Counted from the stretch's first letter, positions 16,118 to 26,999 are shown. The stretch: 64,000 bases of DNA from JBILXY01 sp044378055 (GCA_044378055.1 JBILXY010000003.1:1-64000), one strand, 5' to 3'. The notes: generated by a model from the letters alone, not told the origin. Numbers and translations are program-made.

Positions 16118-16567
16118 TTAATACTGTCTCATTGGAGAAAAAATTCCAATCAGTTTGTCTATTGTTTCGTTGAAATTTACTATCTCATTAAATTCTAGGG
16201 CTGAAGCGGGTTGAGTAAAAGCAATTTCTATAACATTCAAAGCTTGTTCTACAGCTTCCTTACCTGTGGGGGTTAAAGATAAAATTCTTTCTCTTCTGTT
16301 GGTTAAATTTATTTTTGCTTTTAGAAACTGTCTCTGTTTTAAGATTTCTACCTGCCTACTTACGGCAGCATCGCTGATAGAAATTAATTTGCTTAATTGT
16401 CTTTGGGTAATTTCTTCATATTTTCCAATTCTGCTTAATACAAGATATTGTGAATAAGTAATTGGAGAACCATTTTGGGTTAATTTTTGTCCTGCAATAG
16501 AATCCATTAAATATACTAATTTATGTAAATCAAAATCTATGCTTACTTGTTTCGTGGCCTCTGACAT
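16118..16567 (-). CDS. MarR-family transcriptional regulator
   Basis: 149 residues, the usual MarR length. The winged helix spans about 45-105: Gln-Tyr-Leu-Val-Leu-Ser-Arg-Ile, the recognition helix Ser-Ile-Ser-Asp-Ala-Ala-Val-Ser-Arg-Gln-Val-Glu-Ile-Leu, and the wing Asn-Arg-Arg-Glu-Arg-Ile-Leu-Ser-Leu-Thr-Pro-Thr-Gly. Flanking helices form the dimer interface. Such proteins are dimeric repressors that respond to phenolics or oxidation. The gene lies upstream of VKOR on the same strand, 116 nt away, so a redox link is possible but unproven. The 167-nt gap to the divergent CPBP gene is where an operator would be, but no clear palindrome was found. Confidence 0.88.
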   Translation of the reverse strand: MSEATKQVSIDFDLHKLVYLMDSIAGQKLTQNGSPITYSQYLVLSRIGKYEEITQRQLSKLISISDAAVSRQVEILKQRQFLKAKINLTNRRERILSLTPTGKEAVEQALNVIEIAFTQPASALEFNEIVNFNETIDKLIGIFSPMRQY

Positions 16568-16734
16568 ATATATTTTTAAATTGTGATGAAATTTAAGTTA
16601 CGTTTCAAAAAGCAATATGAACAATGTTTGTCAAACAAGTTTAAGTTTAATAAGCAAAATCATTAAAACTAGAGAAGTATTTGACTATTAAATTGACCTA
16701 GATAATTTAAAACTTTAAGTTAGATTGTAACATC

Positions 16735-17424
16735 ATGACCCGAACTAAAAAAATATCATCTAGAATTTTCAGCTTGAATAAATTAAATCTAAACAAAAGC
16801 TTTTTAATAGTATTTTATATAATTTTTTTAATTATTTGGACATTAAGAAATTGGGGTCTGTTTGTTTTTGGAAATTCTCAAGAAATTCACTGGGTTATTT
16901 TTAATCAATTAGTTAAGCTAGGAATTTGGATTATTCCAATTTACATTATAATCAACTATTTTCAAAAGAAAAATTTTCTGGAATATGTTGGATTAAAAAA
17001 ATGGGGTGTGAATTCAATCAAGCTTTCTGTATTAGCTTCATTTTTACTTGGAATTTTCAATTTTACAGCAGTAATCGCCAATCAAAACTTCAGTCTCAAT
17101 AACCTTAACTATCTTCTGCCTTTAAGTACATTAGTTGGAACTGTTATTGCAGCGCCTTTCATTGAAGAAATATTTTTTAGAGGATTTATATTAAACATTG
17201 CCTCAGAAAATTGGGGCTTCTGGAAAGGAAACATCATCACCAGCGTTTTTTTTGTAATTATCCATTGGCCAAACTGGCTTTTCTTCAATAATTTTAGTTG
17301 GTTTTCCAGCATCTACTTATTTATATTTAGCATTCTATGTGGACTTATCGTAAGGCACGGAAAAGGCACTATCTGGGGAGCCATGTTGTTTCACTTTATA
17401 AACAACTATATTGCCAGTTTATAA
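16735..17424 (+). CDS. CPBP-family intramembrane metalloprotease (CAAX/ABI type)
   Basis: 229 residues with about seven hydrophobic helices. The three CPBP motifs are present: Glu144-Glu145-x3-Arg149 in Ile-Glu-Glu-Ile-Phe-Phe-Arg-Gly, Phe-x3-His177, and His220-x3-Asn224 near the C-terminus. These form the metal-dependent active site of Rce1-like proteases, which act in prenyl-protein processing in eukaryotes and in bacteriocin immunity or unknown roles in bacteria. Two TTGAC-like boxes lie at 16681-16700, but neither has ideal spacing. Its stop directly abuts the end of the convergent minus-strand gene. Confidence 0.88.
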   Translation: MTRTKKISSRIFSLNKLNLNKSFLIVFYIIFLIIWTLRNWGLFVFGNSQEIHWVIFNQLVKLGIWIIPIYIIINYFQKKNFLEYVGLKKWGVNSIKLSVLASFLLGIFNFTAVIANQNFSLNNLNYLLPLSTLVGTVIAAPFIEEIFFRGFILNIASENWGFWKGNIITSVFFVIIHWPNWLFFNNFSWFSSIYLFIFSILCGLIVRHGKGTIWGAMLFHFINNYIASL

Positions 17425-18660
17425 TTAAGTAGGCAAATTACTTGGTGGCTGACCCATTGAAGCGATGCTCTCATTACTAGTAACATTGCTGGTAATTCTA
17501 TTCACCATTCCAACATCAAAATTAACTGTCATTGGGAAGTGGAATAAAGCAGTTAAGCTTTCCACATCAATAAATTTCGGAGATGTTCCTCGGCCTAAAC
17601 TTCTTTTAATTAAACTTAAATACATCTTTTTTTCTCGGAAAATAGCTTCTCTAGCCCAGTACCATTTGTCTTCGGTAGGACCAAATATAGCACCTTCTGC
17701 AGCTCGATTAGTCTTAGTATCGCCAGAAGGCATTAAAAATTGGGGATCAGAGCTGAATTGTTTAAGGTAACTCATCATAGGACCAAGGTTTTTAACAGGG
17801 CCCTTTCTGGGTGAAAAGAAGCCTACTTTGATTTTAAACTTAAAGTTTTCACTGGAAATTTTATTATTAACAGTATTTAATAATAGTTTTTCTTGTTCTG
17901 TTAAAAGCTTCACCGTACCACCTTCTCCCACCTCGCTTACAGAATTTGTAGCTAATTCTTTCTTCAACGCTTCTAATTCTTTCTTCCAAGCTTTTTTCTT
18001 ATCGCCATCTATAAAAGGTCTAATAATTAATTGAAACACAGCGTAATCTCCCTCCTCTATATGCTCTAAAGCAGCAATAAGTGTTGCAAACGGGTCAGTA
18101 ATTGGGTTTAAGCTACCAATTTGAAAAAATTTCCAGCTTTTTAGAGGATATAAGTCGCTTTTATTTCCGAAAACAATATCTGTTCCATAGAAGTATTTAT
18201 AATCTTTGAAACCACCAGTCCATTCTTTCGGCCAAGATTCAAACGGATCTTCGACCTCTATAACTGAAGTACCAGGATAATGTGCTAATAAAGAGCTGCG
18301 TAAAAGTGGTAGGAAATTTCTGTTTAACCAACAATAAATGGCAATTTCTCCTCCTTTGGAATGAATTTCGAAAGTAAAATTTTCGTAGGATTTACCTTCA
18401 ACATAAATATCCTTTGGGCTTTTTCCGGCGTAAATTGAGGAAAGGTTAATAAAAAGGTTCTCCATTTCAGACATCGACCTAAGGTTTTCAACTGGAGGTA
18501 TCATTCTAACCAAAACATACTTTTGCTTACCCATCCAACCTCCTATGGTTTTATCTAAAATCCTTCCATCAACCCACTCATAAATTTGGCCAAACAAAGC
18601 ATAAAATCCTCCTGATAAAAATACCCACATAAAAGCCCAGGCCAAATCGATGAAATACAT
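17425..18660 (-). CDS. Membrane-anchored protein of unknown function, CPR secretion-ATPase N-domain-like
   Basis: 411 residues from ATG 18660. An in-frame ATG at 18681 is rejected because it would lie inside the promoter. One N-terminal membrane helix (about 4-25) is followed by a large soluble domain with mixed alpha/beta character and a charged, Glu/Lys-rich segment around 215-260. The region with Pro-Pro-Val-Glu-Asn, Ser-Glu-Met-Glu-Asn-Leu-Phe and Trp-Leu-Asn-Arg recalls the N-terminal part of VirB4/HerA-like ATPases in CPR genomes, but no Walker motif is present. That resemblance is from memory, and the function is unknown. Divergent from infC through a back-to-back promoter. Confidence 0.7.
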   Translation of the reverse strand: MYFIDLAWAFMWVFLSGGFYALFGQIYEWVDGRILDKTIGGWMGKQKYVLVRMIPPVENLRSMSEMENLFINLSSIYAGKSPKDIYVEGKSYENFTFEIHSKGGEIAIYCWLNRNFLPLLRSSLLAHYPGTSVIEVEDPFESWPKEWTGGFKDYKYFYGTDIVFGNKSDLYPLKSWKFFQIGSLNPITDPFATLIAALEHIEEGDYAVFQLIIRPFIDGDKKKAWKKELEALKKELATNSVSEVGEGGTVKLLTEQEKLLLNTVNNKISSENFKFKIKVGFFSPRKGPVKNLGPMMSYLKQFSSDPQFLMPSGDTKTNRAAEGAIFGPTEDKWYWAREAIFREKKMYLSLIKRSLGRGTSPKFIDVESLTALFHFPMTVNFDVGMVNRITSNVTSNESIASMGQPPSNLPT

Positions 18661-18666
18661 AGGTAA

Positions 18667-18695
18667 AAAGTAGCATTTCAACCTTTTAATGTCAA
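18667..18695 (-). promoter_or_regulatory. Minus half of a divergent promoter; decides the start at 18660
   Basis: On the minus strand: TTGACA, 17-nt spacer, TACTTT, then 6 nt to ATG 18660. Its -35 box lies only 4 nt from the -35 of infC on the other strand. Confidence 0.6.
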
Positions 18696-18699
18696 TATC

Positions 18700-18728
18700 T
18701 TGACAAATAGGGCTTTAGAACAGATATT
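18700..18728 (+). promoter_or_regulatory. Plus half of the divergent promoter: infC promoter
   Basis: TTGACA, 17-nt spacer, GATATT, then 6 nt to ATG 18735. The two perfect -35 boxes are almost back to back, so RNA polymerase may be unable to occupy both at once. Confidence 0.6.
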
Positions 18729-18734
18729 CTAAGC

Positions 18735-19277
18735 ATGACAAATTATCGCCGAAAGCGAACACAGCCTAAAGATTTATCAAAACAATATCGTGTTAATAAA
18801 GAAATTGTAGCCGATCTAGTAAGAGTTTTAGATGAAGAAAACCAAATGCTAGGTATTTTTAGCGTAGCTAAAGCTATTGAAATTGCTATTGAAAAAGATT
18901 GCGATGTGGTTGAAATTAACCCAAAATCTGAACCACCAGTTGTTAAAATTATTGATTATAATAAATTTGCTTATCAACAAAGTAAGTCAAAACCTAAAAC
19001 TTCTGCCACAAAAAATGAAACAAAAACTCTGAGAGTTTCAGTAAGAGTAAGTATTAACGATCTTCAAGTAAGGGCCAAAAAAGCTGATGAATTTTTAGAA
19101 AAAGGCATGAAAGTTAAATTGCAAGTACAGATGAGAGGAAGAGAAAAATCTCACCCTGAAGTGGCTGAAGAAACCATGACAACTTTTCTTTCATTAATAA
19201 CTCACGAATTTATTTACGAAGCTGAAGCAAAATTATTTGGAGATAGCAGTTTTGCCACAATTAAGCCAAAAGCCTAA
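18735..19277 (+). CDS. infC: Translation initiation factor IF-3
   Basis: 180 residues with the N-domain (Tyr-Arg-Val-Asn-Lys-Glu-Ile near 19-25, Val-Val-Glu-Ile-Asn-Pro-Lys-Ser-Glu-Pro-Pro-Val near 56-70), a basic linker and the C-domain (Val-Arg-Val-Ser-Ile-Asn-Asp-Leu and Val-Gln-Met-Arg-Gly-Arg-Glu). IF-3 binds the 30S subunit, prevents 50S joining and proofreads start codons. The start is ATG rather than the AUU used for autoregulation in enterobacteria, and it lies directly behind a leaderless promoter. The usual partners rpmI and rplT do not follow. prfB is convergent 5 nt away. Confidence 0.95.
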   Translation: MTNYRRKRTQPKDLSKQYRVNKEIVADLVRVLDEENQMLGIFSVAKAIEIAIEKDCDVVEINPKSEPPVVKIIDYNKFAYQQSKSKPKTSATKNETKTLRVSVRVSINDLQVRAKKADEFLEKGMKVKLQVQMRGREKSHPEVAEETMTTFLSLITHEFIYEAEAKLFGDSSFATIKPKA

Positions 19278-19282
19278 GCAGT

Positions 19283-20368
19283 TTAGCTGATTTTGTTTTG
19301 CTGCCTTGCCCGCTTAACCGACCAGATTATATCTAAAATATTTCCCTGCTCTAAAACATCAAGCACATTACTTGTTTCCCATCCGCTTCTAACATCTTTC
19401 ACCAATTTATAAGGGTGGAGAACATAATGCCTAATTTGGCTACCCCATTCCACTGAATTTATCTCTCCTTTCAGTTCTTTTTTTGCCTGTCTCTGTCTTT
19501 CCAATTCAATAACTGCTAATTTATCTTTTAAATACTTAAGTGCCATAGCTTTATTTTGCACTTGGCTTCTTTCGTTCTGACATGAAACATGGGTGTTGGT
19601 AGGAAGATGAGTTAATCTAACTGCCGAGTAAGTAGTATTCACACTTTGCCCGCCATTTCCACTTGCTGTAGAATATTCCCATTTTAAATCTTCTTCTTTA
19701 ATCTCTATTTTGGAAGAATCATCCACATTTCTAGGTAATACTTCTACTGAAGCAAAGCTAGTTTCCCTAGTTTTTCCAGCATTAAAAGGGGAAATACGAA
19801 CCAGCCGATGCACCCCTACTTCTTCTTTAAGCAAACCATAGGCATAATCTCCTTTGATCTCCAAAGTAACTGTTTTTAATCCACCTTCTTCTCCAACATC
19901 AATATGGACTGTTTGAAAAGAATAACCCTGTGTTTTTGAGAAAGACTGATACATGGCACAAAGCATGGCTGCGAAATCTTCTGCATCAACACCACCTGCT
20001 CCAGCGTGAATAGTTAATAAACAGTCATTTAAATCATACTTTTCATCTAAAAAATTCTTTTCCTGAAATTCATTGTGAATTTTTTCTAATAATTGAACAT
20101 TGGCCTGGATTAAATCTTCATCACCTAAATCTAAGGCTGTTTGAAGGTCGACAACTTGTTTTTTTAAACGGTTGATAGATTCTATTTTATCTTCCAAAAG
20201 CTTAATATTTTTTGAAATTTTGGTGGCTTTATCTACATCATCCCATATGTTTGGCGATTCCATTTGTGTAGTATCCTTTTCAAGATCAAATTCAAGGGCA
20301 GATAAGCCAGAAGCAGCTATAGTTTTATTTACGGCTTCTAAAAATTCAGAAATCTCCTGTCTGTGCAT
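19283..20368 (-). CDS. prfB: Peptide chain release factor 2
   Basis: 361 residues of a class I release factor. The catalytic Gly-Gly-Gln is at 239-241 in Ser-Gly-Asn-Gly-Gly-Gln-Ser-Val-Asn, and the Ser-Pro-Phe stop-codon-reading tripeptide at 193-195 identifies RF2 (UAA/UGA) rather than RF1. The reading frame is continuous. The programmed +1 frameshift at an in-frame UGA near codon 25, found in many bacterial prfB genes, is absent. Presence of RF2 supports UGA as a true stop in this organism. A promoter with AATAAT 6 nt before the ATG sets the start. Confidence 0.95.
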   Translation of the reverse strand: MHRQEISEFLEAVNKTIAASGLSALEFDLEKDTTQMESPNIWDDVDKATKISKNIKLLEDKIESINRLKKQVVDLQTALDLGDEDLIQANVQLLEKIHNEFQEKNFLDEKYDLNDCLLTIHAGAGGVDAEDFAAMLCAMYQSFSKTQGYSFQTVHIDVGEEGGLKTVTLEIKGDYAYGLLKEEVGVHRLVRISPFNAGKTRETSFASVEVLPRNVDDSSKIEIKEEDLKWEYSTASGNGGQSVNTTYSAVRLTHLPTNTHVSCQNERSQVQNKAMALKYLKDKLAVIELERQRQAKKELKGEINSVEWGSQIRHYVLHPYKLVKDVRSGWETSNVLDVLEQGNILDIIWSVKRARQQNKIS

Positions 20369-20374
20369 AATTAA

Positions 20375-20403
20375 ATTATTTAACAGAATGAACTTGTGGT
20401 CAA
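20375..20403 (-). promoter_or_regulatory. Promoter of prfB
   Basis: On the minus strand: TTGACC, 17-nt spacer, AATAAT, then 6 nt to ATG 20368. Confidence 0.55.
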
Positions 20404-20494
20404 AGAATTAACTTTGGTACACATCTGCTCATTAATTTGACGGAGCTTTTAAATGTTGGGAGTATAAAAATATCTGTTTTGCAATAGAAAATAT

Positions 20495-22714
20495 ATGAAC
20501 AAAATTAATTTCTCTAAAATAATTAAAAATATATATACTAAAAATTTTTGGATTAAGTTTACTGCTATTTTTATACCCTTAATAATAGCGCTTTATATTT
20601 ATAACCCTTTTGATAATATCTTAACTTTTTACTGGGATCAAAGTTATTTGTTGGAAGATAAAAATGTGTTCTCTAACTTGTTTTTTTTCATGCAAGAAAG
20701 ATTTGGATTTGGAGCATATGGTTATTATTTAAATTTTATTGTTTACTCCACTTTTAGCTTTATTTTTGGGCCTGGAAAAGGAATGGATATAACCATGATT
20801 TTGCTTGTCCAGACAGCTTTTTGGGGAGTTTATTTACTATTAAAAGAAATTACCCAAGCCACTAATAAGTTAGTCATATATTTATTAGCTTTACTCTATA
20901 TTGTTTCTTTTGAAACTCAATTGAATGTTTATAGAACTGTAATTGCACAAAACTTTCTATGGGGGCTTTTACCACTTGTATTATTTCTTACAATCAAAGT
21001 AATAAGATCCAACCTGATTCGATGGCAAATTTACCTGGCAATCACTTTATTTTTCTTTCAAGTAAGCTTTGCTCATCCTACTTCAGTAATTAATTATTCT
21101 TTCATTCTTTCGGCTGTATTAATTCTAAGCCTTTTCAGAAATAAAATTTCCGTAGCAAAAATAATTAGAATTATAGTAATAAATATTTTAGTTTTTACAC
21201 CTATATTACTTCAGATTTTGTTGATGAAATCGGAGGTATCTGGTTTTATTTATAACTCTAACAACACTTTTGGAGGAGACTATATTTTATCTTGGTATGA
21301 ATTAGGAAAAGATAGATTTAACCTCTCAAATATTTTGCGATTAAACTATTTTCTAGAATCTCAAATACGAACAGATACTTTTGATGGAGAATATTTATTA
21401 AGGCTATCAAACTTGAAAATAAATAATGCATTCAATGTATATACATTGGCCAGTATACTTAACCTAGGCCTTTTCGCAATTATAATATTTCCTCTAGTTC
21501 AGGGTAGAAAAATTCTTAATAAAATAAACGATCAAGCAAACAAAAATGACTTAAATATATATTCCTATTCCGCTTTTTTTGCTATGTTTTCCATTGCAGT
21601 TATGGCAATGTTTCAAGGTCCTTTGCTACAACTATTTGGTTTAGTTTATAAAGTTGTTCCCACTGTATTTCTGCTATATAGATATTTGGATGCAAAGTTT
21701 GGAGTGGTTTTTATCTTGGTAATTTTAATTGCAGTTGCTGCTAGCCAAAAAATTATACAAAGAAAGATTGTTCAGCAATTAATTACAGTCTTTTTGATAT
21801 TGTTAAATGTTTTTTACCTAGGTTTTATATCAACTAAATTCTTTGTTTCACCATATAGCCAATTGGAAATTCCAAGCCAATATAATGATACCTGTAAATT
21901 TTTGAAACAAAATTCTTTTAGAACAATTAAGGCTCCATACAGCTATGATTTTCTACAATTTAGTCAAATATCTGAAAGACAAGTTTTAAGTAACGATGTT
22001 TTTACCCAAAATTGTGATCATCCAATTATTACCACCAGAAGCCTATCTGGAGACACAGAATTTTCTATAATTAATTTATACAATTCAATGCAATCTAATC
22101 CAGAGCAGTTTAAAAAAGATATTAAATATTTTGGAATCGATACGCTGATGGTTGATAAAAAGTTCGTTCCAAATAAATCTTGGTATAGGATATATTCAGA
22201 GGAACAAAAACAAGAACTAATTTCTAATCTTGAAGTAAATTTTAAAGAAAACAAAATCCTTGAAAATGAATATTTTGTGGTTTATAAATTCCAACCTGTT
22301 GCAGCTTTTGAATTAAGCAGTGGTAATCTAAGCTACACAAAAAATACGCCTACTGATTACAATTTAAGAATAAATAATATTAATCAGGATGTTGATTTAG
22401 AATTTCAATATGCATTTAGTAACTGGAGAATTACTGACTATTCTTCTAAATACTTTTTGGGAGACAATCTTTTTCAACACACAAAAGCCAGGGGATTTAA
22501 TAATAAATGGAGTATTAAATTAACCGATTTGCAAAACAATTGCCCTGCAAATTATTGTACTAAAAATAGTGATGGTAGCTATAATTTAAACCTAGAATTA
22601 TGGTATCAACCTCAAATTGTTTATCAAGAAATAATGATTATATTTATCGTTATTTTACTAAGCTATATTTCAATATCCACCTATTCTCATCTATATGTTA
22701 AAAAAAATAAATAG
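20495..22714 (+). CDS. Large polytopic membrane protein, possible GT-C-like glycosyltransferase
   Basis: 739 residues. An N-terminal basic segment and a first helix are followed by an extracytoplasmic loop with Phe-Tyr-Trp-Asp-Gln-Ser-Tyr. Ten or more further helices run to about 445, then an extracytoplasmic domain of about 265 residues, and a last helix with a lysine-rich tail. The acidic first loop and the multi-helix plus ectodomain plan resemble arabinofuranosyltransferase-like or YfhO-like GT-C proteins, but no decisive motif was recognised. The last 20 nt overlap the next gene's start, so the two are probably translated together. TTGACG lies at about 20438. Very Phe/Ile/Asn-rich. Confidence 0.55.
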   Translation: MNKINFSKIIKNIYTKNFWIKFTAIFIPLIIALYIYNPFDNILTFYWDQSYLLEDKNVFSNLFFFMQERFGFGAYGYYLNFIVYSTFSFIFGPGKGMDITMILLVQTAFWGVYLLLKEITQATNKLVIYLLALLYIVSFETQLNVYRTVIAQNFLWGLLPLVLFLTIKVIRSNLIRWQIYLAITLFFFQVSFAHPTSVINYSFILSAVLILSLFRNKISVAKIIRIIVINILVFTPILLQILLMKSEVSGFIYNSNNTFGGDYILSWYELGKDRFNLSNILRLNYFLESQIRTDTFDGEYLLRLSNLKINNAFNVYTLASILNLGLFAIIIFPLVQGRKILNKINDQANKNDLNIYSYSAFFAMFSIAVMAMFQGPLLQLFGLVYKVVPTVFLLYRYLDAKFGVVFILVILIAVAASQKIIQRKIVQQLITVFLILLNVFYLGFISTKFFVSPYSQLEIPSQYNDTCKFLKQNSFRTIKAPYSYDFLQFSQISERQVLSNDVFTQNCDHPIITTRSLSGDTEFSIINLYNSMQSNPEQFKKDIKYFGIDTLMVDKKFVPNKSWYRIYSEEQKQELISNLEVNFKENKILENEYFVVYKFQPVAAFELSSGNLSYTKNTPTDYNLRINNINQDVDLEFQYAFSNWRITDYSSKYFLGDNLFQHTKARGFNNKWSIKLTDLQNNCPANYCTKNSDGSYNLNLELWYQPQIVYQEIMIIFIVILLSYISISTYSHLYVKKNK

Positions 22715-25094
22715 TTATATTAAGAAAATTAACCTCAAAAAAGCCGAGTTAGGAATTATTTCGCTTTTGCTGATTGTTTCTTGTTTTTTATCTTTCGATG
22801 GACTAACAAAACTAAATGAGATTGAAGTTAAAGCCAGTAGTAATTTGGAATCAATTTTAATTAGTGAAGATAGAGGTAGCAGAAAGGATTTGCAAACAAT
22901 TTCTTTACAGCCTAAAAAGCAAACTTCCTTGGACGCAATATCCAATAATAGTAAATTGGTACAAACCGTCCCGTTTAAAGAAAATATTGATGATGAAAAT
23001 TGGCAATTAGTTAACCCTTACAATACAAGTAAAGTTTTTAATTTAGATTACAAATTATCCAACTATTCCCAACTTGAAATAAAGTATCAAAAAGATTTAC
23101 AAAAACTAAGCTTTGTTCTTCCAGCTACTAGTATTGCTTTGAATGATACAGAATACAAAGTGAATGAAGTAGAAGTAGCTAAAATTGAAAATCTATCCGA
23201 GGAGAGTGTAATATACTTATCTGATTACAAAGGATTATATTTAAGCAATTACATTGACGGTGTGTCAATAACCTTCGAGGATCTTCAAAATACAAATATC
23301 TTTCTTTACTCTATAGATACAACTTCAAATTTTCTTACCCAACCTAAAACTTGCTCTGTTTTACCAACAACAAATATTGTTGACTCTGAAAATCCCTTAA
23401 TTTGTTTTAAAGAATCTTACCCTGCAGAACTAAAATTAAACAACGAATATATGTTAACATTTAGCTTGAAGGCTAAGGATATATCATATATTAACGCCAG
23501 TTTTAAGTTGGGTAACGAAAGCAACATAAATGACCAGAATCTTCAGCAGTTTAACAAGAATGTAAAAATTGATGGGTCGAATAATAATACTTTTAGCCAA
23601 TTTATTACTGCTAAAAACCCAAATCTAAATTATTTACAATTCACACTTTCTGCAATAAATAGCTGGCAAAATATCTTAAACCTAGAAATATCTGATTTAA
23701 AAATTTCAAGCTTAAAGATAGAACAATTACCTGAATTAACCAAACTCTATTCACCAAATTTGTTAGTTAAAAGAAACTTGCAAATTGATTTACCCGCTGG
23801 AAAATCTGAGCTTACCTTTTCTTCAAATCAAAATCCAGAGTATCAGTTAAATTCTGAAAATACTTTCTTAACCTCATGCAATCTTGCAAATTTCAACACA
23901 TCTAATTCCAATCAACTATATTACAACCAGCTTAAACTAGATGACTTTGAAGAAATAAACAAATCTACCTGCCAAGCTTATATTACGAATTTGGTTCTAA
24001 ATGCCAATTTTAACTATACCCTTAAGGCAAAAATTAATAGCAAAACAACTGATCAAACTAAAATTAAAGTTAACATATTAAATTCAAACAAGGTAGAAAA
24101 AAACTTTAAACCTGTTATTGGTGAAAATGAAATTAGTATTAAGATAGATCCTAAAAATGTTGGCACTACAGGCACTACTATTCAAGTTTTAAGCGAACTA
24201 ACCAATGAAACAGAAATTAAAGATATTACAATTACCAGAAATCTTCCAAAAGACTTATTTAATTATATTTTTTTCGAAGAAAAAACCTCTGCAATTTCTG
24301 ACATTCAATTAATTAGTCAGAATACAAGCCCATTTCAGAGTAATTTTGAAGTTAAAGCAGGTGAAGCAAAAAGTTTTATTCTTTCATCCACAAATAAATT
24401 GCTACCATTTACAAGTATACAATCAAACACTTCAGGGGTTTCCATAGAAAGTTATACTGATGACAATGGAAATTCAGTGTGGCTAATCACCTGTTCTGAG
24501 ACTTGTGGCAATACTAGTTTAAACCTGCAAAACCCTATTTTGTTATTACGAAAATTTGCCCTACCCATTTTCCTAGCTATATTGATTGTGTATATTGCGA
24601 TGAGATCACTCTGGGAAAAATATAAACACATTATCATTCCAAAGACATTAGACTATATCAATAATCGAGTAAATCAAATCAAACCTGCCTCTTTATCAGT
24701 TTGGAAAAAAATCGTATTTATAGAAAGCTATATAGTAAATCGTTACTGGCTACTTCTATTATCAGTTTTAATTGTCCTAGCTCTTTTATATCTTATTGTA
24801 GGCCTTAGAATTAGCTTTGTATTTCTATTCCTTGTAACTTGCTTAAGATTCAAAATAAAAGCCAAAATAACGGCTATTATAGGCTTAATTGGAATTTTAT
24901 TAATGATGTTGATTCAATTCATTTTCACCCAACCCTTAATTCTGAATAATCTACTAGCCAGCAAATACATTAACGCCAACAACGCCGAGCTGGTGGGCAC
25001 ATATAGTTATTATATTATTGGTATAAGTATTGTGTTGTTTATTCTGGAATATAGTTTTAAAACAGAGCCTAAATCAAGCAAAAAGAATAAGTAA
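22695..25094 (+). CDS. Large membrane-anchored extracytoplasmic protein
   Basis: 799 residues. It has an N-terminal signal anchor at about 18-34, an ectodomain of roughly 580 residues rich in Asn, Ser, Thr and Leu with beta-sandwich-like periodicity and a few cysteines, and then a C-terminal block of about five membrane helices with basic loops (about 620-790). No family was recognised. The start overlaps the preceding polytopic protein by 20 nt in another frame, which suggests coupling and a shared envelope function, perhaps a transferase with its acceptor-presenting partner. That role is inference only. Confidence 0.6.
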   Translation: MLKKINSYIKKINLKKAELGIISLLLIVSCFLSFDGLTKLNEIEVKASSNLESILISEDRGSRKDLQTISLQPKKQTSLDAISNNSKLVQTVPFKENIDDENWQLVNPYNTSKVFNLDYKLSNYSQLEIKYQKDLQKLSFVLPATSIALNDTEYKVNEVEVAKIENLSEESVIYLSDYKGLYLSNYIDGVSITFEDLQNTNIFLYSIDTTSNFLTQPKTCSVLPTTNIVDSENPLICFKESYPAELKLNNEYMLTFSLKAKDISYINASFKLGNESNINDQNLQQFNKNVKIDGSNNNTFSQFITAKNPNLNYLQFTLSAINSWQNILNLEISDLKISSLKIEQLPELTKLYSPNLLVKRNLQIDLPAGKSELTFSSNQNPEYQLNSENTFLTSCNLANFNTSNSNQLYYNQLKLDDFEEINKSTCQAYITNLVLNANFNYTLKAKINSKTTDQTKIKVNILNSNKVEKNFKPVIGENEISIKIDPKNVGTTGTTIQVLSELTNETEIKDITITRNLPKDLFNYIFFEEKTSAISDIQLISQNTSPFQSNFEVKAGEAKSFILSSTNKLLPFTSIQSNTSGVSIESYTDDNGNSVWLITCSETCGNTSLNLQNPILLLRKFALPIFLAILIVYIAMRSLWEKYKHIIIPKTLDYINNRVNQIKPASLSVWKKIVFIESYIVNRYWLLLLSVLIVLALLYLIVGLRISFVFLFLVTCLRFKIKAKITAIIGLIGILLMMLIQFIFTQPLILNNLLASKYINANNAELVGTYSYYIIGISIVLFILEYSFKTEPKSSKKNK

Positions 25095-25234
25095 TAATAG
25101 TTTCTTTTTCTGTTAAATATTCACCTGGTTATAATTCCTATTTACTTAAACATTGTGAATTCAAAACAATAATGAAGCAGCTTAGTTAAGCCTTACTTTC
25201 CTATCTTGTGCCTAGGAGAGAATTTATTTTGCCA

Positions 25235-25257
25235 ACAAAAAAACACCTTGCGGTGTT
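25235..25257 (-). terminator. Rho-independent terminator of the 16S rRNA unit
   Basis: Read on the minus strand: AACACC, GCAA tetraloop, GGTGTT, then a run of seven T. It lies about 255 nt past the 16S 3' end, so the transcript ends without reaching any 23S gene. Confidence 0.8.
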
Positions 25258-25327
25258 AATTCATTGAACTTCGATAAGAAAAGATTTTATTTGAAAGATG
25301 TATTTTAATATTTTATTGATACTTAAA

Positions 25328-25357
25328 AGAAAGCAACCAAGAGCTTCTATTAAACTC
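25328..25357 (-). other. Downstream arm of the 16S precursor processing stem
   Basis: Its sequence is complementary to 27003-27031 on the other side of the 16S gene: 17 pairs with one G-U, a small bulge, then 8 more pairs (TTAAACTC with GAGTTTAA). Such long-range stems around rRNA are cut by RNase III during maturation. Confidence 0.75.
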
Positions 25358-25512
25358 CACTCAAATATCCTAAGGCACTTAAGCCAAATTTGAGATTTTT
25401 GTTTTTTTAGAAAAAAAGGTTTAACCCATAAAAATAATTTTAACCGAAGTTAATCAATCCAAGTCAGGTTTTGATAGCTCTATAAAGAATTCTCTCACTG
25501 TATTCTCCTTAG

Positions 25513-26999
<1,487 letters not shown>

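Larger units (their letters stand above)
25095..25512. other. 418-nt gap: 16S rRNA trailer region, no gene seen
   Basis: No tRNA, 23S or 5S sequence follows the 16S gene on its strand. The gap holds the downstream arm of the 16S processing stem (25328-25357), a second small inverted repeat (CTCAAAT/ATTTGAG at about 25362-25396) and the 16S terminator. From about 25095 to 25230 nothing else is recognisable. Confidence 0.6.

Noticed and set aside
25328..25396. tRNA or 5S gene downstream of the 16S
   Set aside because: No cloverleaf or 5S core. The pairing found there is the processing stem and a small inverted repeat.
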